DNA of 38,991 nucleotides, taken from assembly GCF_000281045.1 (NCBI RefSeq), contig NW_008246072.1:927256-966246 (forward strand), given 5' to 3'. The stretch is from Saprolegnia diclina VS20 (Eukaryota > Oomycota > Saprolegniomycetes > Saprolegniales > Saprolegniaceae). The position numbers and the translations under genes are program-made. Below are positions 1 through 10,385 of the stretch, in pieces. The notes beneath the pieces are model-generated. The model was given only the letters and a program-made list of their open reading frames with translations, ran no database searches and was not told the origin of the DNA. The first letter of the stretch is position 1; the number at the start of each line of letters is the position of its first letter.

Positions 1-2424
1 CTGCTGCTCTTTCTGACCAACTTGTCGTTTGCATCGTGGTTCTTCTTCATTGCCATGATCGCGCCCGACTTGCACGTTGCCAAGCCGGTGGCGATGTTGT
101 CGATCTTGTTCTACATCTTGTTTGCGGGCTTTGTCATCTCGCCCTCGATCATGCCCGACTACTTTATCTGGATCTACTGGATCAACCCGCTCAGCTGGTG
201 CTTGCGTGCCCTCTCGATCAACCAGTACTCGTCGGGCGAGTTCCAAGTGCCGATCTACAAGGGCGTCAACTACATGAAGCTCAAGGGCGACACCATGGGC
301 AACGTCATGCTCAAGACGTTTGGTCTCCAGACGGACACGATCTGGATCTGGTATGGCGCCATTTACCTCGCCGCCATCTATGTCCTCTTCCTCGGCCTCG
401 CGTACCTCGCGCTCGAGTACAAGCGCTACGACGCGCCCGAGAACGTCTCGGTGACGGTCGAAGCAGAGGATGAAGAAGATGCCGGTGACGGGTACGTCAA
501 AGCGCCCAAGACACCGACAGACATTGGCAATGTGACCGATGACGTTGCCGTACATGTCGCCGGCTCAAGTTCGTTGTCGCCCTCCGTCGTCATGGCCTTT
601 AAGGACCTCTGGTACTCGGTGCCCAACCCGACCAAGGGCGAGCCCGACCTCCAGCTGCTCAAGGGCATCAACGGCTACGCTCTTCCCGGTACGATCACGG
701 CGCTCATGGGCTCGTCCGGCGCGGGCAAGACCACCTTGATGGATGTCATTGCCGGTCGCAAGACGGGCGGCAAGATCGAAGGCAACATTCTCCTCAACGG
801 GTACCCGGCCACGGACCTCGCGATGCGCCGTGCGACGGGCTACTGCGAGCAGATGGACATCCACAGCGAGAGCGCGACGTTCCGCGAGGCGTTCCAGTTC
901 AGCGCGATGCTCCGCCAGTCGGACGAGATCCCGACCGAAGAGAAGATGGCGTTTGCGGAAGAGTGCTTGGAGCTCCTTGACATGAAGAACCTCGGCGACA
1001 AGATCATTCGTGGCGCCTCGGTCGAGCAGATGAAGCGTCTGACGATCGGTGTCGAGCTCGCAGCGGCGCCAACGATGCTCTTCCTCGACGAGCCGACGTC
1101 CGGTCTTGACGCTCGCTCGGCCAAGATCATCATGACGGGCATTCGCAAGATCGCGTCGACGGGCCGCACGGTCGTCTGCACGATCCACCAGCCGTCGACC
1201 GAAGTGTTTGAGATGTTTGACTCGCTCCTCCTCCTCAAGCGCGGTGGCGAGACCGTCTTCTTTGGCGACCTCGGTACGCACGCCATCAACATGATCAACT
1301 ACTTCAAGTCGATTCCCAACACGCCGCCACTCATCGAGGGCGCCAACCCGGCGACATGGATGCTCGAGGTCATTGGCGCGGGTGTCGAGGCCAAGCACAC
1401 GGACCTCCCGCCCAACGACTATGTCCGCATCTTCAACGACTCGTCTGAGCGCTCGTACATGGACAAGGAGCTCGTCCACCATAAGCAGCCGCACCCGACG
1501 TTGCCCGAGCTCACGTTTGCCAACAAGCGCGCGGCGTCGTCGTCGACGCAGTTCAAGATGGTCACACAGCGCTTCTTCCGCATGTACTGGCGCACGCCCA
1601 CCTACAACTTCACTCGTGGCATGATGTCACTCGTGCTCGCCATCCTCTTTGGTCTCGTATACCGTGGTGTCGACTACACGACGTACATTGGCGCGACCGG
1701 TGGCGTCGGCATGGTGTTCATGACGTCGCTCTTTGTCGGTTTGATCTCGTTCAACAGTGTCCTCCCGCTCGCCTCGGAGGAGCGCAACTCGTTCTACCGC
1801 GAGCGCGCTTCGCAGACGTACAACGCGCTCTGGTACTTTGTCGGCTCGACGCTCGTGGAGATCCCATACTGCGTGGTCTCGACCTTCGTCTTCACGATCA
1901 TCTACTACCCGTTCGTCGGTTTGAACGAGTCGGTCGGCGCGTGTCTCTTCTACGGCCTCAACCTCTCGCTCCTCGTCTTGATGAACGTCTACTTTGGCCA
2001 GCTCATGTCGTACTGCATGCCCCGCGTCGACGTCGCCGCGCTCATGGGCGTCCTCCTCAACTCGATCTTCTTCCTCTTCATGGGCTACAACCCGCCCGCG
2101 TCGCAGATCCCGTCGGGCTATCGCTGGCTGTACCACATCACGCCGCCCAAGTACTCGGTCGCGCTTCTCGTCGCTGAGACGTTTGCCAAGTGCACGGACG
2201 GTACCCAGCTCGGTTGCCAGATCATGCCTGAAGACGGCGTCCCCCCGAGCCTCTTTGCCGAGTTTGGCACCAAGAAGATTCGCGTCAAGGACTACGTCGA
2301 GAAGGTCTACGAGATGAACTACGACGACCGGTGGTCCAACTTTTTCGCGGTCATCGGCTTCATTTTGCTCTGGCGCATCCTCGCGCTCCTCGCGCTGCGC
2401 TACATCAACCACCAAAAGAGATAA
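1..2424 (+). CDS. PDR-type ABCG transporter, 5'-truncated by window edge
   Basis: This is the C-terminal 807 residues of a full-size pleiotropic-drug-resistance ABC transporter, an ATP-driven exporter of the plasma membrane. The frame is open from base 1, so the gene starts outside the window. Visible in order are the end of the first membrane domain (about residues 1-140), a linker with acidic residues, and the second nucleotide-binding domain. That domain has Walker A GSSGAGKTT (Lys243 of the fragment), the PDR-style degenerate signature GASVEQMKR, and Walker B LFLDEPTSGLD. The second membrane domain fills about residues 510-807 and the protein ends in NHQKR. No introns are seen. It is a close paralog of the genes at 24182 and 28330, and its ATPase region is nearly identical to theirs at nucleotide level. 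The family is certain; the substrate is unknown. Confidence 0.95.
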   Translation: MLLFLTNLSFASWFFFIAMIAPDLHVAKPVAMLSILFYILFAGFVISPSIMPDYFIWIYWINPLSWCLRALSINQYSSGEFQVPIYKGVNYMKLKGDTMGNVMLKTFGLQTDTIWIWYGAIYLAAIYVLFLGLAYLALEYKRYDAPENVSVTVEAEDEEDAGDGYVKAPKTPTDIGNVTDDVAVHVAGSSSLSPSVVMAFKDLWYSVPNPTKGEPDLQLLKGINGYALPGTITALMGSSGAGKTTLMDVIAGRKTGGKIEGNILLNGYPATDLAMRRATGYCEQMDIHSESATFREAFQFSAMLRQSDEIPTEEKMAFAEECLELLDMKNLGDKIIRGASVEQMKRLTIGVELAAAPTMLFLDEPTSGLDARSAKIIMTGIRKIASTGRTVVCTIHQPSTEVFEMFDSLLLLKRGGETVFFGDLGTHAINMINYFKSIPNTPPLIEGANPATWMLEVIGAGVEAKHTDLPPNDYVRIFNDSSERSYMDKELVHHKQPHPTLPELTFANKRAASSSTQFKMVTQRFFRMYWRTPTYNFTRGMMSLVLAILFGLVYRGVDYTTYIGATGGVGMVFMTSLFVGLISFNSVLPLASEERNSFYRERASQTYNALWYFVGSTLVEIPYCVVSTFVFTIIYYPFVGLNESVGACLFYGLNLSLLVLMNVYFGQLMSYCMPRVDVAALMGVLLNSIFFLFMGYNPPASQIPSGYRWLYHITPPKYSVALLVAETFAKCTDGTQLGCQIMPEDGVPPSLFAEFGTKKIRVKDYVEKVYEMNYDDRWSNFFAVIGFILLWRILALLALRYINHQKR

Positions 2425-2555
2425 GCAGTGACTGCTCGTGAATACATTTATCCTGTACGTGATTTCCACGGTGTGTACGGTGCCATCACCACGCCAAAGA
2501 GGCGCTACGCAAGCAAATTAGATCACGTTGGGAAGTTCAATGTCTATGGATCCAT

Positions 2556-5500
2556 TTAAAGCGCCGCTTCCTCAAACGCGACTTTGAACACGTCGTCGTA
2601 GACCTTAGCAAAGTGCACGTCAAGACCTTCCTTGAGGTAGTCGGGCAGCTCATCGTGGTCCTTGCGGTTGCCCGCTGGAAGCACGATCGTCGTCACATCG
2701 GCACGTCGAGCCGCGATCACCTTCTCCTTGATACCGCCCACCGGCAACACTTTGCCCGTCAACGAGAGCTCGCCCGTCATAGCAAGATTGGATTTCACAG
2801 GCCTACGTGCATCGTTATAAGACTCTTGTCGCACGATTCTTGGTAAGCATACTTGTTCATCGCGAGCGAGAGGAGGGCCGTCACCATGGTGCATCCTGCC
2901 GACGGACCGTCCTTGGGCGTCGCCCCTTCCGGCACGTGCAAGTGCAGATCGGCTTCAAAGAAGGTGTTCTCGGGTTCCACCTAAGGCGCAGTCAATGTTG
3001 TGAGGATATGGGCGACATATGTGGTGGTAGTCGCGCACCTGCTCGAGCTTGTGGCGGGCATAGGTGTGTGCAATCCGCGTGCTCTCTTCCATGACGCTGC
3101 CCATTTGACCCGTCGTGACAAGCGAGCCCTTGCCGCCTAGAGGACTCATATGTGGGCAACCAAGCAGTCAAGCGGACGACGCACCCTTGGTTTGCACCGT
3201 TGTGGTTTCGATGTACAGCGACGAGCCACCCATGGCAGTCCACGCCAGACCCATGACAACACCAGGCTGTAACGCTTCGTACATGCGCTCCCTAGAAGAG
3301 AAATGGTTTGTGAGACCTCGTGCCTCGAGCAAAGTATGGATCGTACGAGGTAAATCGGGGCTGGCCCACATATTTCTGGAGGCCATCGGGTGTGATGCAA
3401 TAGTCTTTTACGTCCTTCTCGTCCTTGGCCATGTTTTCGACCACCTCAAGCGCGACCTTGCGGAAAATCTTTTCAATGTGCTGCTCAAGGTTGCGCACGC
3501 CAGCTTCCCGGCAGTACCTACACATCAAACATAAGCCACGCGGTCCGTGCAAATATTTTTGTTTCGCACCGCTTGACAAGATCCATAATGGTATCGTCCG
3601 TGAGCGACAACGACGCCGGGGCATGCTCGCTCTTCAAGCCACTCTTCTCGAGCGTCTTGGGTACGAGATATTGCTTGGCAATGGCAACCTTCTCGGGGGC
3701 GTCGTATCCCGAAAGTCGGATGACTTCCATACGATCGAGGAGCGGACCCGGGATCGTGTCGGTGACGTTGGCAGTGCACACAAAGAGGACCCGAGACAAA
3801 TCCACGGGCACGTCCAAGTAGTGGTCGACAAACGACGTGTTTTGCGACGGGTCAAGAAGCTCGAGGAGCGCCGAGGCAGGATCGCCAGTGTGGCCGCGAC
3901 CGAGTTTGTCGATTTCATCAATGAGGATGAGCGGGTTGGAGCTCTGCGTCGTCTTGAGACACTGGATAACCTTGCCCGGCATCGCGCCAACGTACGTCCG
4001 GCGATGGCCCTTGATCTCGGCTACGTCACTAAGACCGCCGACCGAGAAACGGTAGAACTCGCGGTTCAACGACGAAGCAATCGACTTGCCGATGCTAGTT
4101 TTGCCGACACCTGGCGGGCCCACGAGGCAAATGATGCGCCCTTGGACTTGGCCTACGTATGCATATTGGTGAACACAATAATTGAGGAAGAAACAAGTGG
4201 TACCGAGGAGTTTGGAAACAGCGATGAACTCGAGGATACGCTGCTTGACGTCGCCAAGACCATAGTGGTCCGCGTCCAAGATCGCCTTGGCCGCCACAAT
4301 GTCAAAGTTCTCGGTCGTTGACTTGCCCCACGGCAGAAGCGTGAGCCAGTCGAGGTAGTTGCGCGTGACGTTGAACTCGGACGAGTTCTTTTCGAGCATC
4401 GAGAGCTTGTTCATTTCGTCGTCGATGACTTCAAGGACGGCGTCGGGAATGTGGCTTTGGCGCTCCGTGTTGCTATCGGTCTCGGCCGTCCCTTCGCCGG
4501 CTTCCGGAAGCGGCACCAAGAATGCGTCGAGGCGCTGGCGGAACTTGGAGAGCATCGCATCCTTGTCGTCCTTCTCCATGCCGAGCTCCTTCTTGATCGT
4601 CTTGAGCTGCTCCATGAGAAGGTACTGGCGCTGGTTCTTGGACACTTTCTCTTCCACTTGCTCCTTGATCGACTGCTGGACGCGCGAGAGCTCTGTTTCC
4701 TTGGTCACGAGCTCGAGCGCCTTCTGCAAACGACGCTCGCAGTCCATCTCTTCCAAGACGCTCTGGAGCTCTTCCGCATCAGCCGTCGTGATCTACGCGT
4801 CCTGAGCATTGCATGTAATGAGGAAGAAGCAACATACCGACGCCGCAAAATCCGCCAACAAGAACGGGTTGTTGATGTCGATGCGCTGGCTAAAGTACTG
4901 GATGTGCTCCTTGAAGAGCGGGTTGAGCTTCACGATCTCACGGAGCGTCGCGACGATTTCATTCGAGTAGGCCTTGATCATCTTGTTCTTCTTGTCGTAC
5001 GACGGGTTCGTCAGCGGCGAGATGGCCACGCGGAGCGGGTTGACGCCGCTATCATATCTATGAGGTGGCATGCATTTCGGCGATGTTGCATGTACCTGTC
5101 GTGGATCCCGTCGATCGTAATCCGGCGCTGCCCCGTCAGCAGAATTTGCATCGCATGGTTGTTCTCAAAGCCAATCATGTTGTCGATACGCGCATAGTTG
5201 CCCACATGATGAATGTTATCGAGGGTCGTGACCAAGTCCTCGCCTTGCTGGTTCGCCAGGCCCGTGTATCCCATCTCTTCCTATGCACCGCGAGAGATCC
5301 ATGCCAAGTTCCATTCGTAGCATCGTCGTCCTACCTTGGAGGCAGCCTTGGCCGCGTCCTTCTTGAGGAAGACACCCACGTACTTTTGGCCGCTGTCACG
5401 CAGCGCTTGGAGCGCCTTGGACACCTCGGGGTTCGTGATCGTCATGGGCAGGATCACGCCGGGAAAGAGCGGGCGCTTGTGCGTCGGGAGCACGAGCACG

Positions 5501-5778
5501 TGGGGTACCAAGGGCGCGTTCTCACCCTCTCCCACTGGCGCGATCGTCTTCGACGACGACTTGGTTGTCCCATCGACCACGTCGTCCTCGTCGCCCTCAT
5601 CGTCCTCGTCGTCCCCTACGAGTTGCATGTCGTTGGAACGCCCATGGTTCCATGGACGCGTACCTCGGTGATCGCAGAACCCGCGCATCCACAGGGCCGA
5701 TGTCGATGGAGCGAATGGACGCCGGTAGGCCGTCGTCAAGCGCGACCCCAAGCATCGCTTCACCCCCGCGGCCAGCAT
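2556..5778 (-). CDS. LON: Mitochondrial Lon protease (ten introns)
   Basis: ATP-dependent AAA+ serine protease that degrades damaged proteins in the mitochondrial matrix. The spliced product is 907 aa. Exons: 5664-5778, 5335-5615, 5096-5280, 4838-5057, 4204-4792, 3570-4152, 3347-3517, 3185-3291, 3039-3136, 2853-2980, 2556-2802; phases are consistent throughout. The order is a basic presequence-like N-terminus, an Asp/Glu-rich insert, the substrate-binding N domain, a coiled coil, the AAA+ module (Walker [10 protein letters not shown], Lys481; Walker [12 protein letters not shown]) and the protease domain. The catalytic dyad is Ser810 (PKDGPSAG) and Lys853 (GGIKEK), with the 43-residue spacing of E. 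coli Lon. I chose the ATG at 5778 because it gives a mitochondrial-type leader; in-frame ATGs further upstream (to 5886) give an acidic, less suitable one. The 5616-5663 intron is 48 nt and open in frame, so its removal is inferred from its splice sites only. Confidence 0.93.
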
Positions 5779-6376
5779 CGTACTATTGGGATTGTTCTCG
5801 AAGTTGATGAATTCGAGTGAAACCAGAATAACTGTGGTGGAGCGTCGTTGGAATCGCATGGTATTTGAAATCAAAGATAACGCCATTGTCTTCTTATTTG
5901 TATGTTACATTGATCTCATCGTATTTAAATACGCCGCGTTTGGAGGCAAACGAGCTCTGCGACACACGATTGGCTCTTTTTTAGCCAATCGCATGCATTA
6001 TAAACGCGTGAAATTGGCGCGCGATCCAGCGATCGTCGAGCACTGCAGTAGCCTTCATCGCATGCAATGGCACGAAGGGCTACGAAGGCCAGAGCTCGGT
6101 GCTCCTGCAGAGAGGTCTACCAGGCAGTATTGCAGCGACGCCACAGACAGTGGGACCATAGGATACTCGGGATCTTGATGTGCGGTGCAGCGACCCTTGA
6201 TGATGGGTGATTGCAGCCAAGCATCTCACGGCCTGCCGCCATGCTAACCATAGGTGCTGGTCGTTGCTTGCTTCTTCACGGAGGTCAATAGATGCAAAAA
6301 GGGCTTTGAAAGGGCCATATATAATTAAGAACCTACTACTTCTAACGCGACCGCGGACGGGACTTTACACAAAGAT
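5779..6376. other. Intergenic region upstream of Lon
   Basis: This stretch lies between the Lon start and the 3' end of the kinase-like gene, both on the minus strand. It should hold the Lon promoter. The only structure I see is an inverted repeat with CCAAT cores at 5967-5991, followed by a TATA-like run near 5998. No coding signal is supportable. Confidence 0.5.
5967..5991. repeat. Perfect 9-bp inverted repeat with CCAAT cores
   Basis: CGATTGGCT at 5967-5975 and its exact complement AGCCAATCG at 5983-5991 are separated by a 7-nt T-rich loop. Each arm holds a CCAAT core, about 190-215 bp upstream of the Lon start codon. It could be a binding site for a CCAAT factor or a small hairpin; the role is inference. 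Confidence 0.55.
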
Positions 6377-7287
6377 TCACTCCATGTCGAGGTTGAAACG
6401 AATCGGCGCCACGTCGGCGACCGACGCGAGACGCTCCTTGATGGGCGTGTCGTCGTAGCACGAGACAGTCATCTCGCTTTCGCAGTCGCTGTCGGTTTGG
6501 TCGAATTCAACACCCATCGAGCAATCTTTTTCCGCCGCCATTGCCTAGGCGCATGCATGAGTCATGATGTCAATCCTCGTGCCAAGGTACCTGGACAGCG
6601 AGTTGCATGGTAGGCAGCTTTTGGAGCAGCATCGTAATGACGTTCTGCGCAAAGTGCTGGAGCGAAGTCGCGTCGTTGTGCACTTGCATGTCCCACGGGA
6701 ACGAGTTGTAGAACGCGAGGCAGTCCTCCATCTTGGAGCGCTTGTGCTCGGCGTAGCGCACGCGTTCGGGCTCGAGCTGGAGGCGGTGCTGGATGCGGCT
6801 CCAGAGAAGCTCCTTCTCGACGTTCACATGCACGGTAAGGAACTGAACGTTGGCAAAGTCGGCAACCTCCTTCATTTGCGCACGGATGACTTGGTCGAGG
6901 AGGTGGCCATGCGTCGCGTAAAAGACAGCGCTGAATGGCGAGCGGTCGGCGAAGAAGACCTGGTTCTTATTGCGGTCGTGGCGCGCCAGCGTCAAGACGC
7001 GGTCAAACCTATCGGCGCCGCACATGAGTCATGTTATATTCGCGCGGCCAAGTCAACGTACCAGGCGCAGACCCACTTGGTCTCCATAAAGAGCGACTGC
7101 GGATGCAGCGAATGCGCAGGCATGTCGAGGAAGTTTTCGTCGAGGACGCGGAAGCCCATGTTGCTCACTTCCTTGCAGAGCGACGTCTTGCCGCTACCTG
7201 TGGGCCATAGCACATGTCCATGAGCCATCGGTTCCTGTGCCATGGCGACCGCGCACCGTGGCAGCCTTCGAAGCAGATGACGAGCAT
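6377..7287 (-). CDS. P-loop nucleoside/nucleotide kinase-like protein
   Basis: The spliced product is 250 aa. Exons: 7257-7287, 7062-7197, 6591-7008, 6377-6544; the introns are 59, 53 and 46 nt. The protein starts with a hydrophobic strand leading into a Walker A loop EGCHGSGKTS at residues 8-17, with intron 1 inside the loop. A DRSPFSAVFYA block resembles the DRS/ERS motif of deoxynucleoside kinases, and an RIQHRLQLEPERVRYAE stretch resembles a lid. The final exon adds an acidic, Ser/Asp-rich tail of 55 residues not typical of such kinases. It probably phosphorylates a nucleoside, nucleotide or cofactor, but I cannot assign the substrate. An Inr-FPR-like promoter element sits just upstream. 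The intron structure is well supported by phase; the function is only at family level. Confidence 0.8.
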
Positions 7288-8753
7288 GGTCGGTGGTGGG
7301 CCAATCGGGAAATGACCGACTTCGCCACCTCGCCGGTCGATTCGAATTTTCAAGCGTTCAAACGGCCCGCGCCGCGGCGATGGCAATCCAAGCCGGCGCG
7401 CAATCTACCTCGCTCTTTGTATGCAATAAAATAAATCCAACGGCTAATGAACCGGGCTTCGTAACCGTTCGGTTCAAATGGGCCAGTTCTGAAACCGCGG
7501 CCCAAAGCGCGCGGGCGTCGGCCATCGCGGTCTTGCGCGGGCTTTCTTTTGCACCAATGAGCGACGCTTCCGCCATGACACAGGCTATGGATTGGTTTAA
7601 ATTACGTCCAGTCAGCGACCAGAAGACCTCGGATTGGCTGCGGTCCCGCGAGTGGACACCAACCTGTGCGGGAGAGTGTTTAAATTTCCCGCGCGAAGCA
7701 TAGCAAGGCAGCATGTGCAACAGCCAAACTCAACAAATGGAAGCGCCAACCCAAGATCGAAGCCCCGCCTATGCGATAAGATTCGCCCAACGCCTTACTA
7801 CCTACATTTACGCACAGAGAATGGCTCATGGAATCGACCAGGCATAGGGCATGGACAAATGGTGTGCCTACATGTACTAAATGTCGGTGCGAAACGAACG
7901 ACGGACTGAGCTCAGTCATGTGGTCACGGCTGCATTCGAGAGGTCATGGTATTGCATCTTGTCGACGTTAGAGCCAACGACAGAAGTGAAGGAAACAAGA
8001 TTCCTTTGGGACAATGATAGCCTCGATGGGAGCCCGTTGGCAACGCAAGCGGCGCTGCATGATCCTGCGCCACGTGGTATTAGCTGTGAGCTGGTCGGGC
8101 AGGCAATAGACATATCCATTCACCGAGACTGTCAAGCGAAAGACTCAGGATGCGATCGCATTCAGCATTCATGGCGGTCAATCCATCGACGGACGTGCTG
8201 CCACGTCATTCGAACGCAAGGCGCTTGTATGGTACACTGTACCTACATGTATTCTAACCTGTCAATGAATAAAGCGCCAAGCAGAGCGCGACGCGGACGG
8301 TGGCGCCGCGCTACTGACCACGATATTCTCCACCTGGACACCACCACAGCCACTGCGCACAACAACCACAGCGGGCGCATCTTCAAGTAACATACCTCGC
8401 ATTCGTCAGGAAGAGCTGAAGAGCATGTCCACTTGTCGAGAATCCTCAAGAAGGATGTTGTCTCCCACAACCACACAATGATATGCTTTCCAGTAGCACC
8501 TTGAGTGGTTGTTGGGTGCCAATATCTTGTGCGTCTGCAACAATCCAACCCCAATATATTCAAAAGCACACAAGCAGCAGTGCTGTGTGGTTGAGTTCGT
8601 CCCACAGGAACAACAAACATCTACACGCGCAGTCGCAATTCACTTTTTTCAAGCTACAGGCTCCCTTGTACAGCGTTGTGGTGCGATCGTCACCTGGCAT
8701 CAATTCGCAGGGACACGCGACCGATCTCTTCAAGCAGAGGTTCATTATTCAAA
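7288..8753. other. Long divergent intergenic region
   Basis: About 1.47 kb lies between the kinase-like gene (-) and the first BI-1 gene (+). Several short open frames exist on both strands but none shows a recognisable domain, a paralog or plausible splice sites. It contains ATTGG/CCAAT motifs, an E2F-like TTTCCCGCGC near 7684 and scattered AT-rich runs. I see no gene. Confidence 0.5.
7302..7317 (-). promoter_or_regulatory. Inr-FPR-like oomycete core promoter of the kinase-like gene
   Basis: Read on the minus strand this is GGTCATTTCCCGATTG, matching 13 of 16 positions of the oomycete core-promoter consensus GCTCATTYYNCAWTTT. The predicted start (A of TCA, base 7313) is 26 nt before the ATG at 7287, a normal leader length for oomycetes. 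Transcription start is inferred, not shown. Confidence 0.6.
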
Positions 8754-8755
8754 AT
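8740..8755 (+). promoter_or_regulatory. Possible Inr-FPR element abutting the BI-1 start codon
   Basis: GTTCATTATTCAAAAT is a partial match to the oomycete Inr-FPR consensus. It overlaps the ATG at 8754, so if used the 5' leader would be about 10 nt. A weaker call than the other elements of this kind in the window. Confidence 0.35.
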
Positions 8756-9733
8756 GCAAACAATCAGCCCCGTGACCGAGACGACGCACCTCACCGCTCC
8801 CAAGCTGCTGGACGACAATGCAGCGGTCGCCATGGTTGCCGAGCGCCCGGAGCTCACGTGGGAGATTGTGTGGGCCAAAACTGACGTGAGCGCCCATGTC
8901 CGGCGGCACTTGCTTCGCGTCTACATGACGCTTGGATGCATGCTTCTCTTTGCCGCTTTGGGAGTCGTGCTCGACTTGATCTGGCCTGTGCACCCCGCCA
9001 TCACGGGCCTTGCGATCGCGATGCCACTGATGCTCCTCATCGCCTACACGTCGCCCGAGTTGGTCGTTCTCCGCGTAAGTGGTGCCATGCTGCTCGCCAC
9101 TGCGCTCGGCGCCAGCATTGGCGGCACGGTCCAACATGCGCTGTCCGTCGACTCGTCCCTTGTCGGCGTCGCCTTGTACACTCTTTGGATATATACCGCA
9201 TGGGTAATCACGGACTTGTGTCTTGTAGTGGCTGCACGATGCTCATCTTTGTCGTTATGAGTTTGTGCGCTTACTGCGGTGCGCCCCAAATCTGTGCATC
9301 GCGCAAGCTCATGCAAATATGGTGTAGCGACGCGCCGCAGTGCGCTCTTCCTTTATGGCTTTCTCGTCTCGGCGCTGCTCGTGCTTTTGGCCGTCGGCAT
9401 TGCCAACATATTTATCCAGTCCAAGCTGCTCGTCTGGCTCGGTTTGGTACGTCTCGGGCCCTGTACTCAGACTCATTTTTGTTTCGTAGTATGTGGGCCT
9501 TGTGCTCTTCTCCATCTTTGTGATTGTCGATACGCAGCTCATCATTGAGCGCATCATGTTTGGCGAAGACGACTTTGTCGAGCATGCGCTCGACCTCTTC
9601 ACGGGTACGTCGCCATTTTCTTATTGAACACAAGACGACTAAGATACTCTGCGTAGATATTGTCGGTATTTTCGTGCGCCTGTTGACACTCCTCTCGAGC
9701 GACGACGATGACGACGATGACGACGACGAATAG
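8754..9733 (+). CDS. BI-1: Bax inhibitor-1 family protein (TMBIM6-like), copy 1
   Basis: Multi-pass membrane protein of the Bax inhibitor-1/TMBIM family, typically in the ER, where it acts as a pH-sensitive calcium leak and restrains cell death. The spliced length is 260 aa. Exons: 8754-9175, 9229-9278, 9328-9446, 9490-9604, 9657-9733. It has six or seven hydrophobic segments. The family hallmark is clear: DTQLIIE followed by EHALDLFTDIVGIF, which contain the two conserved aspartates of the calcium/proton site. The N-terminal 50 residues are soluble. The C-terminus is odd: it ends in SSDDDDDDDDDE, encoded by a GAC/GAT repeat, where animal homologs have a basic tail. It is a tandem paralog of the gene at 10386, with the same four intron positions and phases. 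Confidence 0.93.
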
Positions 9734-10153
9734 AACCCAAAGGACAAGGCAGGGTAGACTCTCGGGATCTATGATAAATACATTGCGTCGAAATAGTTTT
9801 GGATCGACCTTGCTCTGATGGCGGAGTGGTCGCGTATGGACTGGTGGTGCATGAAACAGCGTCGTCGATAACTCTACTAGCGTCACGGCCCAACAACGCC
9901 CTTCTTTGGTTGGCCTTTCCGTTGGGCAAACTTGCTTCAGGATCGACCGCCTCGCCGCCACTCTCGGTACAGCATGCATTGACAAGAAGACGAAGGACTT
10001 ACGCCTGAATTTTTTGTGCGGAGAATCCTATTAGTGAAAACCTCAAAATTGGGTTTAGTTAGTTATTGTGAGGAAAATCGAGGTTTGGGGTAAATTCGCG
10101 AGGTGTGTTGTTTTGAGGTTTACGGTAAGACTGCGGATCTCGCAATCTGGCAA

Positions 10154-10206
10154 CAAGGGTATACAAGAGATGCTATACCACGCTATACCCTTGCTACTGG
10201 TAGCAA
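10154..10206. repeat. Two adjacent small inverted repeats
   Basis: CAAGGGTATA (10154-10163) pairs with TATACCCTTG (10184-10193) across a 20-nt loop. Overlapping its right arm, TTGCTACTGGTAGCAA (10191-10206) is a 16-bp palindrome. They lie about 180-230 bp upstream of BI-1 copy 2. No function is known. Confidence 0.5.
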
Positions 10207-10331
10207 CAACAACACATATACACGTGTGTACATTCATTTCCCAAAATTCAGGCAGCCGTACCATCTGATTGGTCGTTGCGGAATGCAGGTCAACAATCGG
10301 GTTCATCGGTTGTGAGCTCGTAGTGTTTTCG

Positions 10332-10377
10332 CAACAATCGGCACTTTTCAGAAACAACAATCGGCACTCTTCAGAAA
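10332..10377 (+). repeat. 23-bp tandem duplication upstream of BI-1 copy 2
   Basis: Two abutting 23-bp units (10332-10354 and 10355-10377) differ at one base. A partial third match (CAACAATCGGG) lies near 10290. The array ends 8 nt before the ATG at 10386, so it probably lies in or next to the 5' untranslated region. Confidence 0.7.
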
Positions 10378-10385
10378 CCCGAGCT

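Larger units (their letters stand above)
9734..10385. other. Intergenic region between the two BI-1 genes
   Basis: About 650 bp between the tandem BI-1 genes, presumably the promoter of copy 2. It holds two small inverted repeats (10154-10206) and a 23-bp tandem repeat just before the next ATG. No coding signal is seen. Confidence 0.5.

Noticed and set aside
5779-5886. Longer Lon N-terminus from an ATG at 5886
   Set aside because: It precedes a typical basic mitochondrial leader ([14 protein letters not shown]) with an unsuitable stretch. The ATG at 5778 is the better start.
9817-9835. GATGGCGGAGTGGTCGCG resembles the 5' part of a tRNA-Leu/Ser
   Set aside because: No B-box (GGTTCRANNCC-like) or acceptor-stem partner follows within tRNA length.
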